This document shows, one piece after another, positions 1 through 5,761 of a DNA stretch of 7,336 nt. Origin of the DNA: Desulfuromusa sp. GTDB taxonomy: Bacteria; Desulfobacterota; Desulfuromonadia; Desulfuromonadales; Geopsychrobacteraceae. The stretch covers positions 1 to 7,336 of the forward strand of contig JAGGWI010000201.1 of NCBI GenBank assembly GCA_021157505.1, written 5' to 3'. Position 1 is the stretch's first letter; each line of letters begins with the position of its first letter. Made by a program: the position numbers and the translations under genes. The notes under the pieces were generated by a model. The model was not told the DNA's origin. It ran no database searches and worked only from the letters and a program-made list of their open reading frames with translations.

Positions 1-64
1 CTTTTTTTCTTCTTTTTAAAAATCACTCGCTATCCAATTTTTCTACTTGTGTCCCGAGCAACGG

Positions 65-120
65 GGCGTAGTTATATCCAATCAGACCCAGCACGTCAAC
101 TCTTTTTTAAAGTTTTTTTC
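65..120 (-). promoter_or_regulatory. Strong sigma70 stable-RNA-type promoter pointing off the left edge
   Basis: On the minus strand TTGACG (99-94) and TATAAC (76-71) are separated by exactly 17 bp, each matching five of six consensus bases. Upstream of the -35 are A-tracts (about 120-100) like the UP element of rRNA promoters, and the stretch after the -10 is GC-rich (CGCCCC, 68-63), the kind of discriminator that makes rRNA promoters sensitive to ppGpp. Transcription should begin near 67-64 and run out through position 1. This combination is typical of rRNA or tRNA operons, so a stable-RNA operon probably starts left of the window; the mature gene itself is not visible here. Confidence 0.72.
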
Positions 121-293
121 GGTTTTTTCTCAGTATCGGGTAACCATCTGATTTGGCGTTATTATTCACCTAATCTCTCGACGGAAAAACCGGCAATGCG
201 ACTCTTTTCAATCTGGACAATACACTTTTTTTTCGAGAAGCACATCCAGATCGACATCGATCACCTTTTCATCATCCAAAGAAACAGCACAAT

Positions 294-308
294 GAAGCCA
301 GCGGCCTC
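294..308 (-). terminator. Weak terminator-like hairpin after tyrS
   Basis: Nine nucleotides past the tyrS stop, GAGGCC and GGCTTC form a six-pair stem (one G-T) with a GCT triloop. The tract that follows (ATTGTGCTGTTTCTTTGG) is only moderately T-rich. It is the only hairpin-plus-T candidate I can find between tyrS and the promoter at 71-99. Confidence 0.3.
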
Positions 309-316
309 GAGTGAAA

Positions 317-1609
317 TTACACCACCTCAATGATATAGTAATTTTTTTTGCCCTTCTGTATCAGCAGATATGAGCCGTTAATCAGGTCAGCCCCGGTCAC
401 CAGATATTCCGGATCGGTCAGCTTCGCCTTATTCAAGCTGAGCCCGTTTCCCTTTATCGTACGCCGCAACTCACCCTTAGATGGGAAAGTTGCTGTTTCC
501 GTGGCGAGCAGTTCTACAAGCGGCACCCCGGCCTCGAGCTTGGTACGGTCTATTTCATAAGTCGGCACACCCTCAAACACCGACAGAAAGGTCGCCTTGT
601 CGAGGTTTGCCAGGCTTTCTGTCGTGGCTTTACCAAAAAGAATCTCAGAAGCTTCCACAGCTTTGTTGTATTCGGCTTCATCGTGAACCATGCAGGTGAC
701 TTCTTTTGCAAGACGCTTCTGCAACGGTCGCAGGTGCGGCGCAGCGCCCTGTTCTTTGACCAGTACTGCCACTTCTTCTTTGCTTAAGAGCGTGAAGATT
801 TTAATGTACTTCTCGGCATCAGCGTCAGAGACATTAAGCCAGAACTGGTAGAATTTGTACGGTGTCGTCAACTTCGAGTCGAGCCAGACGTTGCCGCTTT
901 CGGTTTTGCCGAACTTGCCACCGTCCGCCTTGGTGATAAGCGGACAGGTCAGGGCAAAAGCTTCACCGCTTTCCTTGCGGCGGATAAGCTCTGTCCCGGT
1001 AGTGATATTCCCCCATTGGTCCGAGCCGCCCATCTGCAACTTGCAGTTCTTCTCACGGTACAGATGTAAAAAATCGGTCCCCTGAACCAACTGATAGGTA
1101 AATTCGGTAAAGGACAAGCCCATCTTGGACCCTTCTCCGAGACGTTTTTTGACACTGTCCTTGGACATCATATAATTGACCGTAATATGCTTGCCGATAT
1201 CGCGGATAAACTCCAAAAAACTGAAATTTTTCATCCAATCGTAATTATTGACCAGTTCGGCGGCATTGGCGGCATCCGATTCAAAATCGAGAAACTTCGC
1301 CAACTGTTTTTTCAAACATGCCTCGTTATGCCGGAGCGTCTGCTCGTCGAGCAGATTCCGCTCTGTCGACTTCCCCGACGGATCACCGATCATGCCGGTC
1401 GCCCCGCCGACCAGCGCCAGCGGTTTATGGCCGGCGATCTGGAAATGTTTAAGCATCATCACGCTGACCAGGTGGCCGATATGCAGGGAATCGGCAGTCG
1501 GGTCGATCCCGACGTAGGCCGATGTCATTTCTTTTTGAAGCTGTTCTTCCGTTCCGGGCATGATGTCGTGGATCATGCCACGCCAAGTCAATTCTTCGAT
1601 AAAATTCAT
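317..1609 (-). CDS. tyrS: Tyrosyl-tRNA synthetase
   Basis: TyrRS charges tRNA-Tyr with tyrosine using ATP. The 430-residue product is a complete class I enzyme of the bacterial TyrS type: the HIGH signature at residues 43-46 (SLHIGHLVS), the tyrosine-binding region with YVGIDPTADS (32-41) and GGSDQWGNI (194-202), the KMSKS-equivalent loop KFGKT at 232-236, the anticodon-binding helical region, and a C-terminal S4-like RNA-binding domain (about 364-428). The ATG at 1609 gives the canonical N-terminus MNFIEELTWRG; the ribosome site upstream is weak (no clear GGAG). The 83-nt gap to ymdB shows no clear promoter or terminator, so tyrS may be read through from ymdB. Downstream is a gene-poor gap with a stable-RNA-type promoter on the same strand. 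Confidence 0.98.
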   Translation of the reverse strand: MNFIEELTWRGMIHDIMPGTEEQLQKEMTSAYVGIDPTADSLHIGHLVSVMMLKHFQIAGHKPLALVGGATGMIGDPSGKSTERNLLDEQTLRHNEACLKKQLAKFLDFESDAANAAELVNNYDWMKNFSFLEFIRDIGKHITVNYMMSKDSVKKRLGEGSKMGLSFTEFTYQLVQGTDFLHLYREKNCKLQMGGSDQWGNITTGTELIRRKESGEAFALTCPLITKADGGKFGKTESGNVWLDSKLTTPYKFYQFWLNVSDADAEKYIKIFTLLSKEEVAVLVKEQGAAPHLRPLQKRLAKEVTCMVHDEAEYNKAVEASEILFGKATTESLANLDKATFLSVFEGVPTYEIDRTKLEAGVPLVELLATETATFPSKGELRRTIKGNGLSLNKAKLTDPEYLVTGADLINGSYLLIQKGKKNYYIIEVV

Positions 1610-1692
1610 TTTTAATACTTATCTATTCAGTGGGTTTGGGTTTACGCTGGTCTCATCCGCAGCGGCAGCCACCTCAATTATCCAGCGCTGCC

Positions 1693-2472
1693 TCAAGAAC
1701 CTTCTTGGATGCGCTCTATCGTCTCACAGTGGCCGGTCTTTTCGTTAATAGTCAACAACACCCCGCAAAGAAGCGGTGCTTTTTTCGCCACCTCAAGCCG
1801 AACCGGCATTTGCGTCAGAAACCGGCTCAGCGCTGCCTCCTTCTGATTACCAATGATAGCATCCTGACTTCCGGACATACCGACATCGGTTAAATAACCG
1901 GTTCCACCAGCCAAAATCCGCTCATCAGCCGTTTGCACATGGGTATGAGTTCCGATCACAGCAGAAACCTGCCCATCCAGGTAAAATCCAAGTGCTTGTT
2001 TTTCACTCGTGGCTTCGGCATGAAAATCAACCATGATAATCGGGGTGGTTTGCTTCAGTTCAGCTATCAGTGAATCAGCAGCACGAAAAGGGCAATCGAG
2101 ATTTTTCATGAATACCCGCCCTTCGAGGTTCAATATACCAACCTTGATTCCAGCTGCTGTTTCATAAACACCGCTGCCCCGGCCTGGAAGCCCCGGTGGA
2201 TAATTTGCCGGGCGCAACAGCCGAGATTCACGATCCAGCACCGGCATTATTTCTTTTTTATCCCAGATGTGATTTCCACTGGTCACAACATCGACACCAG
2301 AATCAAATAATTCACGCAAAACAGAGGCTGTCAAACCATATCCGGCTGCACCGTTTTCACCATTGGCAACAACAAGATCAACCAGATGCCGATCTATCAA
2401 CCGATCAAGGTGATCAACCAAGGTCTTTCTCCCTGCTCGCCCAACAATATCACCAATAAATAATAATCTCAC
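1693..2472 (-). CDS. ymdB: YmdB/TIGR00282-family metallophosphoesterase
   Basis: A dinuclear-metal phosphodiesterase; in Bacillus subtilis YmdB hydrolyses 2',3'- or 3',5'-cyclic nucleotides and affects biofilm versus motility expression. Its cellular job in this lineage is not established. With start at GTG 2472 the protein is 259 aa, normal for the family. The metal ligands are visible in order: D8 in FIGDIVGRAGR, N37/E39 in ANGENG, N67-H68 in SGNHIWD, H151 in DFHAEATSEK, and H176/H178 in GTHTHVQTADE. The start fits the family N-terminus (MRLLFIGD) and has GGAG six bases upstream. In-frame GTGs further upstream (2508, with GGAGG; 2520) would add 12 or 16 residues, but that extension lies within a leader hairpin and has no counterpart in the family pattern. 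It follows rny, as in Firmicutes, and precedes tyrS by 83 nt. Confidence 0.93.
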   Translation of the reverse strand: MRLLFIGDIVGRAGRKTLVDHLDRLIDRHLVDLVVANGENGAAGYGLTASVLRELFDSGVDVVTSGNHIWDKKEIMPVLDRESRLLRPANYPPGLPGRGSGVYETAAGIKVGILNLEGRVFMKNLDCPFRAADSLIAELKQTTPIIMVDFHAEATSEKQALGFYLDGQVSAVIGTHTHVQTADERILAGGTGYLTDVGMSGSQDAIIGNQKEAALSRFLTQMPVRLEVAKKAPLLCGVLLTINEKTGHCETIERIQEGS

Positions 2473-2493
2473 AGAATACTCCAAATATGAAAT

Positions 2494-2545
2494 CAGGACT
2501 CGAGCCACAATTTCCTCCACTAGGGGAAAAGTAGCACGAGCCCTG
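2494..2545 (-). promoter_or_regulatory. Leader hairpin upstream of ymdB that buries a GGAGG motif
   Basis: In the ymdB leader CAGGGCTCG (2545-2537) pairs with CGAGTCCTG (2502-2494) over nine positions with one G-U. After a T-T mismatch five more pairs follow, then TTTTCCCC pairs with GGAGGAAA (2530-2523 with 2518-2511, one mismatch and one G-U) around a TAGT loop. The fold ends 21 nt before the GTG start of ymdB. It hides a strong ribosome-site-like GGAGG (2518-2514) that stands five bases before another in-frame GTG (2508). On the plus strand the same hairpin is followed by TTTTGTCCTTTTT and would look like a terminator, though no plus-strand gene is seen. Its role is unknown: a structured 5' leader, an attenuator, or a small palindromic repeat. 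Confidence 0.5.
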
Positions 2546-2585
2546 TTTTGTCCTTTTTATATAAATAATCAGCAGCCAATAGATA

Positions 2586-2718
2586 AAGATGGCTAAGCAA
2601 AAAATTTGTCCTACAAGGCGTAGTGGTTTTTCAGGGGTGAAGACCTACATAGAGTAGGTCGAGATCCTGAAAAAACGCTGCAACACCGTAGGGCGAGTTT
2701 TTTTTGCGACGCCATCTT
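2586..2718. repeat. 133-bp imperfect palindrome overlapping the rny stop
   Basis: Nested inverted repeats share one centre: AAGATGGC/GCCATCTT at the outer ends (2586-2593 with 2711-2718), CCTAC/GTAGG (2610-2614 with 2688-2692), TTTTTCAGG/CCTGAAAAA (2627-2635 with 2666-2674) and GACCTAC/GTAGGTC (2642-2648 with 2654-2660, 5-nt loop). The right end includes two bases of the rny stop codon. Runs of T occur on both strands (plus 2698-2705; minus 2675-2670), so the element could end transcription from either side and is the only terminator candidate between rny and ymdB. No ORF is inside. It looks like a dispersed intergenic palindromic repeat, but its genome copy number cannot be judged from this window. 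Confidence 0.72.
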
Positions 2719-4282
2719 ACTTGGCGTATTCTACAGCTCGAGTCTCACGGATCACATTGACCCGGATCTGACCGGGGTAGGTCATCTCCTGTTCAATTTT
2801 GCTGGCAATATCCTTCGCCAACACATGTGAATATTCGTCCGTAACCTGATCGCTGGAGACCATAACCCTGATTTCACGACCTGCCTGAATAGCGAAACAG
2901 CCGGTCACCCCATCAAAAGAGGTGCCAATCTGCTCCAGCTCTCGCAACCGCTTGACGTAAGTCTCCAGAGTCTCCCTGCGAGCACCCGGCCGGGCACCAG
3001 ACAGCGCATCTGCGGCCTGCGTCAAGATAGCAAGAACTGTTTCCGGTTTTTCATCCTCATGATGGGCGGCAATAGCATGGACAATATTGGGTGCCTCGCC
3101 ATACTTACGCGCCAGATCGCCACCATTGACCGCGTGCGAACCTTCCATTTCATGACTGACCGCCTTGCCGATATCGTGAAGCAACCCAGCTCGCTTTGCC
3201 TGTTTCACGTTAATTCCCAACTCAGCCGCCATCATACCACAGAGAAAAGCGACCTCAATCGAATGAACCAGCACATTCTGCCCGTAGGAGGTTCGATACT
3301 TGAGCATCCCCAGCAGCTTGATAATCTCTGGATGGATACCGTGCACTCCAACATCAAAGGTTGCCTGTTCACCCGCCTGACGGATTGTTTCGTCAACCTC
3401 CTCCTGCGCTTTTTCAACCAACTCTTCAATCCGTGCCGGATGGATTCGGCCATCAGCAATCAGTCGTTCCAAAGAAATTTTTGCAACCTCTCTGCGTACC
3501 GGATTAAACCCCGAGATCACAACCGCTTCAGGGGTATCATCAATAATCAAATCAATTCCGGTTGCTGCCTCAATGGCACGGATATTCCGCCCCTCTCGGC
3601 CAATAATGCGCCCTTTCATCTCGTCCGAAGGGAGAGGGACAACGCTGACGGTCTTTTCTGCGACAAAATCCCCGGCATAGCGTTGAATCGCTAAGGCCAT
3701 AATTTTTTTGGCCTTTTTATCAGCGGTCTCATGCGCTTCTTCCTCAATCTTCTTGATTCCCTTAGCGGCATCATGACGCGCCTCACTCAGCATTGATTCC
3801 ACTAACTGCTGCTTAGCCTGTTCACCACTCATCCCGGAAATATCTTCCAACTTCTCACGTTGCACAACATAGAGCTGGTCAAGCTCACCACTCTTTTTTT
3901 GCAGCTGCTCGCTTTGCTGGCGCTGTTGATTTTCTCGCTGACTCAACTCTTCACCCCTCTTCTCAAGGAGGTCTTGCTTACGTTCAAAATTTTCTTCTTT
4001 TTGCTGTAAGCGGTGTTCTTGAACCTGAAACTCTTTACGCAGTTCCCTGGATTCCTGTTCCCAATCGGCCTTTGCCTGAAGAGCCACATCCTTAGCTTGG
4101 ATAGTGGCCTCTTTGCGGAGATTGTCAGCCTCTTTCTTGGCATCACTCACCAATTTTTCAGCTTCCGTCTTAGCATTGTTGATTTTTGACTCGGAGAGCT
4201 TACGCCGTAAAAGCATGCCGAGACAAACACCCACCGTCAAAGCGGCCAGGATGAATATAAGTGTCAAGATATCAGTTTGCAC
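2717..4282 (-). CDS. rny: Ribonuclease Y
   Basis: RNase Y is a membrane-anchored endoribonuclease that starts mRNA decay in bacteria lacking or supplementing RNase E. The 521-residue product matches the usual length (about 520). It has a single N-terminal membrane helix (about residues 5-25), a long charged coiled coil (about 30-200), a KH domain with the GRIIGREGRN loop (224-233), and a metal-dependent HD domain with H340, the HD pair at 369-370 in LLHDIGK and HH at 407-408; these catalytic residues are present. The start is GTG at 4282-4280, chosen because AGAGGA lies about 8 nt upstream and the membrane helix begins at once. The stop TAA (2719-2717) overlaps the outer arm of a long palindrome. 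The next gene is ymdB, a pairing also known from Bacillus (rny/ymdA-ymdB). Confidence 0.97.
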   Translation of the reverse strand: MQTDILTLIFILAALTVGVCLGMLLRRKLSESKINNAKTEAEKLVSDAKKEADNLRKEATIQAKDVALQAKADWEQESRELRKEFQVQEHRLQQKEENFERKQDLLEKRGEELSQRENQQRQQSEQLQKKSGELDQLYVVQREKLEDISGMSGEQAKQQLVESMLSEARHDAAKGIKKIEEEAHETADKKAKKIMALAIQRYAGDFVAEKTVSVVPLPSDEMKGRIIGREGRNIRAIEAATGIDLIIDDTPEAVVISGFNPVRREVAKISLERLIADGRIHPARIEELVEKAQEEVDETIRQAGEQATFDVGVHGIHPEIIKLLGMLKYRTSYGQNVLVHSIEVAFLCGMMAAELGINVKQAKRAGLLHDIGKAVSHEMEGSHAVNGGDLARKYGEAPNIVHAIAAHHEDEKPETVLAILTQAADALSGARPGARRETLETYVKRLRELEQIGTSFDGVTGCFAIQAGREIRVMVSSDQVTDEYSHVLAKDIASKIEQEMTYPGQIRVNVIRETRAVEYAK

Positions 4283-4324
4283 AGTAGTATCCTCTCTTTG
4301 CAGAGTTATAATAAACCCGCCAGC

Positions 4325-4885
4325 TTAAATATGGCAGGGAATGAATTTTGTTTCGGTTACAATGTAATCCAGCGCCTGATCATGAGTCTCAATGGGCAAC
4401 GAGTCATGGAGTTGAAGATTGAAACAAAGTCCGACAGAAATAGTCCCTGCGGGTTTGTCAACTAACAGACGATCATAAAAACCACGCCCATAGCCAAGAC
4501 GATAACCCCGCAAATCAAAAGCAACACCAGGAACCATAAGCAGATCAAGCCCAGCTATAGAAATCTGCTCCGCTGATACTGGTTCGGCGACCCCAAAAGC
4601 CCCTCGTACCAGTTCATCAAGGGTGCAGACCTCAAAAAAACCGAGTTCATCCCCCGTAACCCGGGGATAATAAACTCTCTTATCAAGTGTCTTCGCAACT
4701 GCAAAAATTTGTTCTGTTGCCACTTCATTGTTAATCGGACTGTAGAGAGCTAAAGATTTTGCCCGGACAAAACATTCAGAAGCAATCAATTGTTGCTGAA
4801 TCTGCTGGCTTGCACGGGAATGTGCTGACGAATCAAGCTGCTTACGGCAATCCAAAAACTGTTTACGGATGATTACTTTTCCCAT
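4325..4885 (-). CDS. fthC: 5-formyltetrahydrofolate cyclo-ligase
   Basis: This cytoplasmic enzyme (also called MTHFS or YgfA) uses ATP to convert 5-formyl-THF to 5,10-methenyl-THF, returning the stable folate form to one-carbon metabolism. The 186-residue protein is full length for the family: a basic N-terminal helix with the usual RKQFLDCRKQL segment, YSPINNEV at 48-55, LMVPGVAFD at 116-124, the glycine-rich nucleotide-binding stretch GYRLGYGRGFYDR at 127-139 and HDQALDYIVTE at 168-178. The start is ATG 4885-4883; the ribosome site is weak (a GGGTG about 8 nt upstream). It lies directly downstream of the 6S RNA candidate, as ygfA follows ssrS in E. coli, where the two are co-transcribed; the same may hold here, since I see no separate promoter. 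rny follows after 42 nt. Confidence 0.94.
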   Translation of the reverse strand: MGKVIIRKQFLDCRKQLDSSAHSRASQQIQQQLIASECFVRAKSLALYSPINNEVATEQIFAVAKTLDKRVYYPRVTGDELGFFEVCTLDELVRGAFGVAEPVSAEQISIAGLDLLMVPGVAFDLRGYRLGYGRGFYDRLLVDKPAGTISVGLCFNLQLHDSLPIETHDQALDYIVTETKFIPCHI

Positions 4886-4952
4886 AGCACAACACCCAAA
4901 AGATGACTAACAGGGTTCTCAGAACAAAAGGAGGGGCATAAAAGGGGGGTGA

Positions 4953-5144
4953 AATAGACTATTGAATGCAAATCCAAATCTGGCTTGACTTAGATGGAAA
5001 CCATCTATACCTGAAACTTGAAGATATGCTCTCCATCAATCAACCGAGAATATCCATACCATTAAAATAAAAATTCAGGTGGACTGCAACGCCCTGCTGG
5101 TAGCAAGGACTTAAACACCTCATAAACAAGGTGAGAGTCTATAC
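4953..5144 (-). ncRNA. ssrS: 6S RNA candidate (ends approximate)
   Basis: 6S RNA binds sigma70-RNA polymerase by mimicking an open promoter and tunes transcription in slow growth. The 362-bp gap between zapA and fthC has no credible ORF but folds as a rod of about 190 nt. Seen pairings are a closing stem ATAGACT/AGTCTAT (5142-5136 with 4960-4954), AAGTCC/GGATTT (5112-5107 with 4975-4970, one G-U), ACCTGAA/TTCAGGT (5080-5074 with 5015-5009) and an apical stem GATAT-TCTC/GAGA-GC-ATATC (5054-5046 with 5033-5023). A 7-bp hairpin with a TTT loop (5007-4991) sits on the 3' side of the large central loop, as in many 6S RNAs. Length, shape and the conserved position upstream of a 5-FTHF cyclo-ligase gene support the call. 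Exact ends and the promoter are not clear: possible -10 boxes CATAAA (5154) or TATAGA (5143) lack a good -35. Confidence 0.72.
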
Positions 5145-5170
5145 TTTATTTATGCCGTACCAATTTATTT

Positions 5171-5191
5171 AAAAACCCACAATGCTGGGGT
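5171..5191 (-). terminator. Putative Rho-independent terminator after zapA
   Basis: On the minus strand ACCCCA pairs with TG-GGGT around a GCAT loop (six pairs with one bulged T), and is followed at once by TTTTT and an A/T-rich stretch. It lies about 57 nt after the zapA stop and before the 6S RNA candidate, where a break between the division-gene message and the noncoding RNA would be expected. The stem is short, so termination may be partial. Confidence 0.5.
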
Positions 5192-5220
5192 ATGAACAAT
5201 TATCGATATGCTATGCTGAC

Positions 5221-5246
5221 GCTGATAGTACATTGAAATTATCAGC
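5221..5246 (-). other. Hairpin just after the zapA stop
   Basis: Two base pairs after the zapA stop, GCTGATA and TATCAGC form a perfect 7-bp stem with a 12-nt loop (arms 5246-5240 and 5227-5221 on the minus strand). No run of T follows, so it is not a classical terminator by itself; it may protect the 3' end of the ftsY-zapB-zapA message or pause polymerase before the terminator-like hairpin 30 nt further on. Confidence 0.4.
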
Positions 5247-5247
5247 T

Positions 5248-5541
5248 TTAGCAACCAGAATTATCAGCTACAACCTGTTCTAAAGAATCAACCAGCCGCT
5301 GCAGGCGGATATCCTGCTGTGCCGCATTCGGGTTCTCCTGATCCAGCAGTTGCAAGTATTGGCCAGCCAGATTCAGTAAAGTTAAAACGGTCAAGTCTCT
5401 GGTATCAACAGACCTGCCAGTGGCTGTCTCAGCTAACTTCGCTTCAATAAATTCAACCACCCTCTGAACCTCAGTCTCCGATTCCTGACTGCGTAAACTG
5501 TATTCTCGACCCAGGATTTTGATCTGAACTGTGGGATTCAA
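5248..5541 (-). CDS. zapA: Cell division protein ZapA
   Basis: ZapA is a small cytoplasmic protein that binds and bundles FtsZ filaments early in Z-ring assembly. The 97-residue product has the family layout: an N-terminal strand-rich head opening with VQIKILGREYSLRS, then a long C-terminal helix/coiled coil containing the LTLLNLAGQYLQL segment (about residues 53-65) that forms the dimer/tetramer. The start is TTG at 5541-5539, supported by a GGAGG ribosome site four to five bases upstream and by the exact fit of the N-terminus to the family; no better ATG or GTG is nearby. The start overlaps the stop of the zapB-like gene. Downstream comes a noncoding gap with a 6S RNA candidate, the same zapA-ssrS-fthC order known from E. 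coli. Confidence 0.93.
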   Translation of the reverse strand: MNPTVQIKILGREYSLRSQESETEVQRVVEFIEAKLAETATGRSVDTRDLTVLTLLNLAGQYLQLLDQENPNAAQQDIRLQRLVDSLEQVVADNSGC

Positions 5542-5723
5542 GTTTCCTCCAGTTGGACATTATCGAGCCGCTCAAGAATCCGGTCAATCTCGCTGACAAG
5601 ATGATTACGTTCCTCTTGCCACTGCAGCTTCTCCGTCTGCAGAGAGACATTTTTAGACTTCAGATCACGATTCTGCTCAAGCAATGTTTCGATAGCACCC
5701 TCTAACCGATCCAGAATTGCCAT
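5538..5723 (-). CDS. zapB: Small coiled-coil protein, ZapB-like
   Basis: A 61-residue protein that is nearly all predicted coiled coil: hydrophobic residues (L4, L7, I11, L14, L21, L28, L33, L42, I46, I49, L53) recur at heptad-like spacing among E, K, Q and R. The pattern, including a KNVSLQ segment and an EERNHL segment, resembles E. coli ZapB (81 aa), a coiled-coil partner of ZapA that links the Z ring to the chromosome terminus; here the protein is shorter. The start is ATG 5723-5721 with a modest AGGGA-type ribosome site. Its stop TGA overlaps the first bases of zapA in the sequence TTGA (5541-5538), so the two are probably translationally coupled and made in matched amounts. Function is assigned by character and neighbourhood; coiled coils are low in specific information, so the name is less certain than for zapA. 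Confidence 0.75.
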   Translation of the reverse strand: MAILDRLEGAIETLLEQNRDLKSKNVSLQTEKLQWQEERNHLVSEIDRILERLDNVQLEET

Positions 5724-5761
5724 TTTAAAATATCCCTATCCAAGTTTTCAATTGCTGATCG

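Larger units (their letters stand above)
1..316. other. Gene-free gap between tyrS and the left edge
   Basis: I find no supportable protein or RNA gene in this 316-bp A/T-rich stretch. It contains, from right to left on the minus strand, a weak hairpin after tyrS, about 160 bp with nothing recognisable, the A-rich tract and strong promoter at 65-120, and a short leader with a CCCG-TTGCT-CGGG hairpin (65-53) at the predicted RNA 5' end. A 94-codon plus-strand frame (49-333) begins at GTG, crosses the promoter and runs into the 3' end of tyrS; it is low-complexity in character and I regard it as chance. Confidence 0.6.

Noticed and set aside
49..333. Plus-strand 94-codon frame beginning at GTG
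   Set aside because: It crosses a strong opposite-strand promoter, ends within tyrS, has F-rich content arising from T-runs and shows no ribosome site or recognisable family.
1187..1615. Plus-strand 142-codon frame antisense to the tyrS N-terminal half
   Set aside because: It is a shadow of a clearly coding region, and its composition mirrors the tyrS codons.
1658..1675. Stretch resembling the T-box core (GAGGTGG..GCCGC) upstream of tyrS on the minus strand
   Set aside because: The gap to ymdB is only 83 nt, there is no room for a specifier stem, and no antiterminator/terminator pair with a T-run follows.
2494..2545. Plus-strand terminator (hairpin followed by TTTTGTCCTTTTT)
   Set aside because: No plus-strand gene lies upstream to be terminated; the palindrome is more sensibly read in the ymdB leader, though bidirectional action is not excluded.
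3059..3694. Plus-strand 211-codon frame
   Set aside because: It lies wholly antisense to the conserved KH and HD domains of rny; its composition is what the complementary strand of that gene yields.
4886..5060. Possible folate-sensing riboswitch upstream of the 5-formyl-THF cyclo-ligase gene
   Set aside because: I could not match the known THF riboswitch core sequences, and the fold is explained better by a 6S RNA rod extending to 5144.
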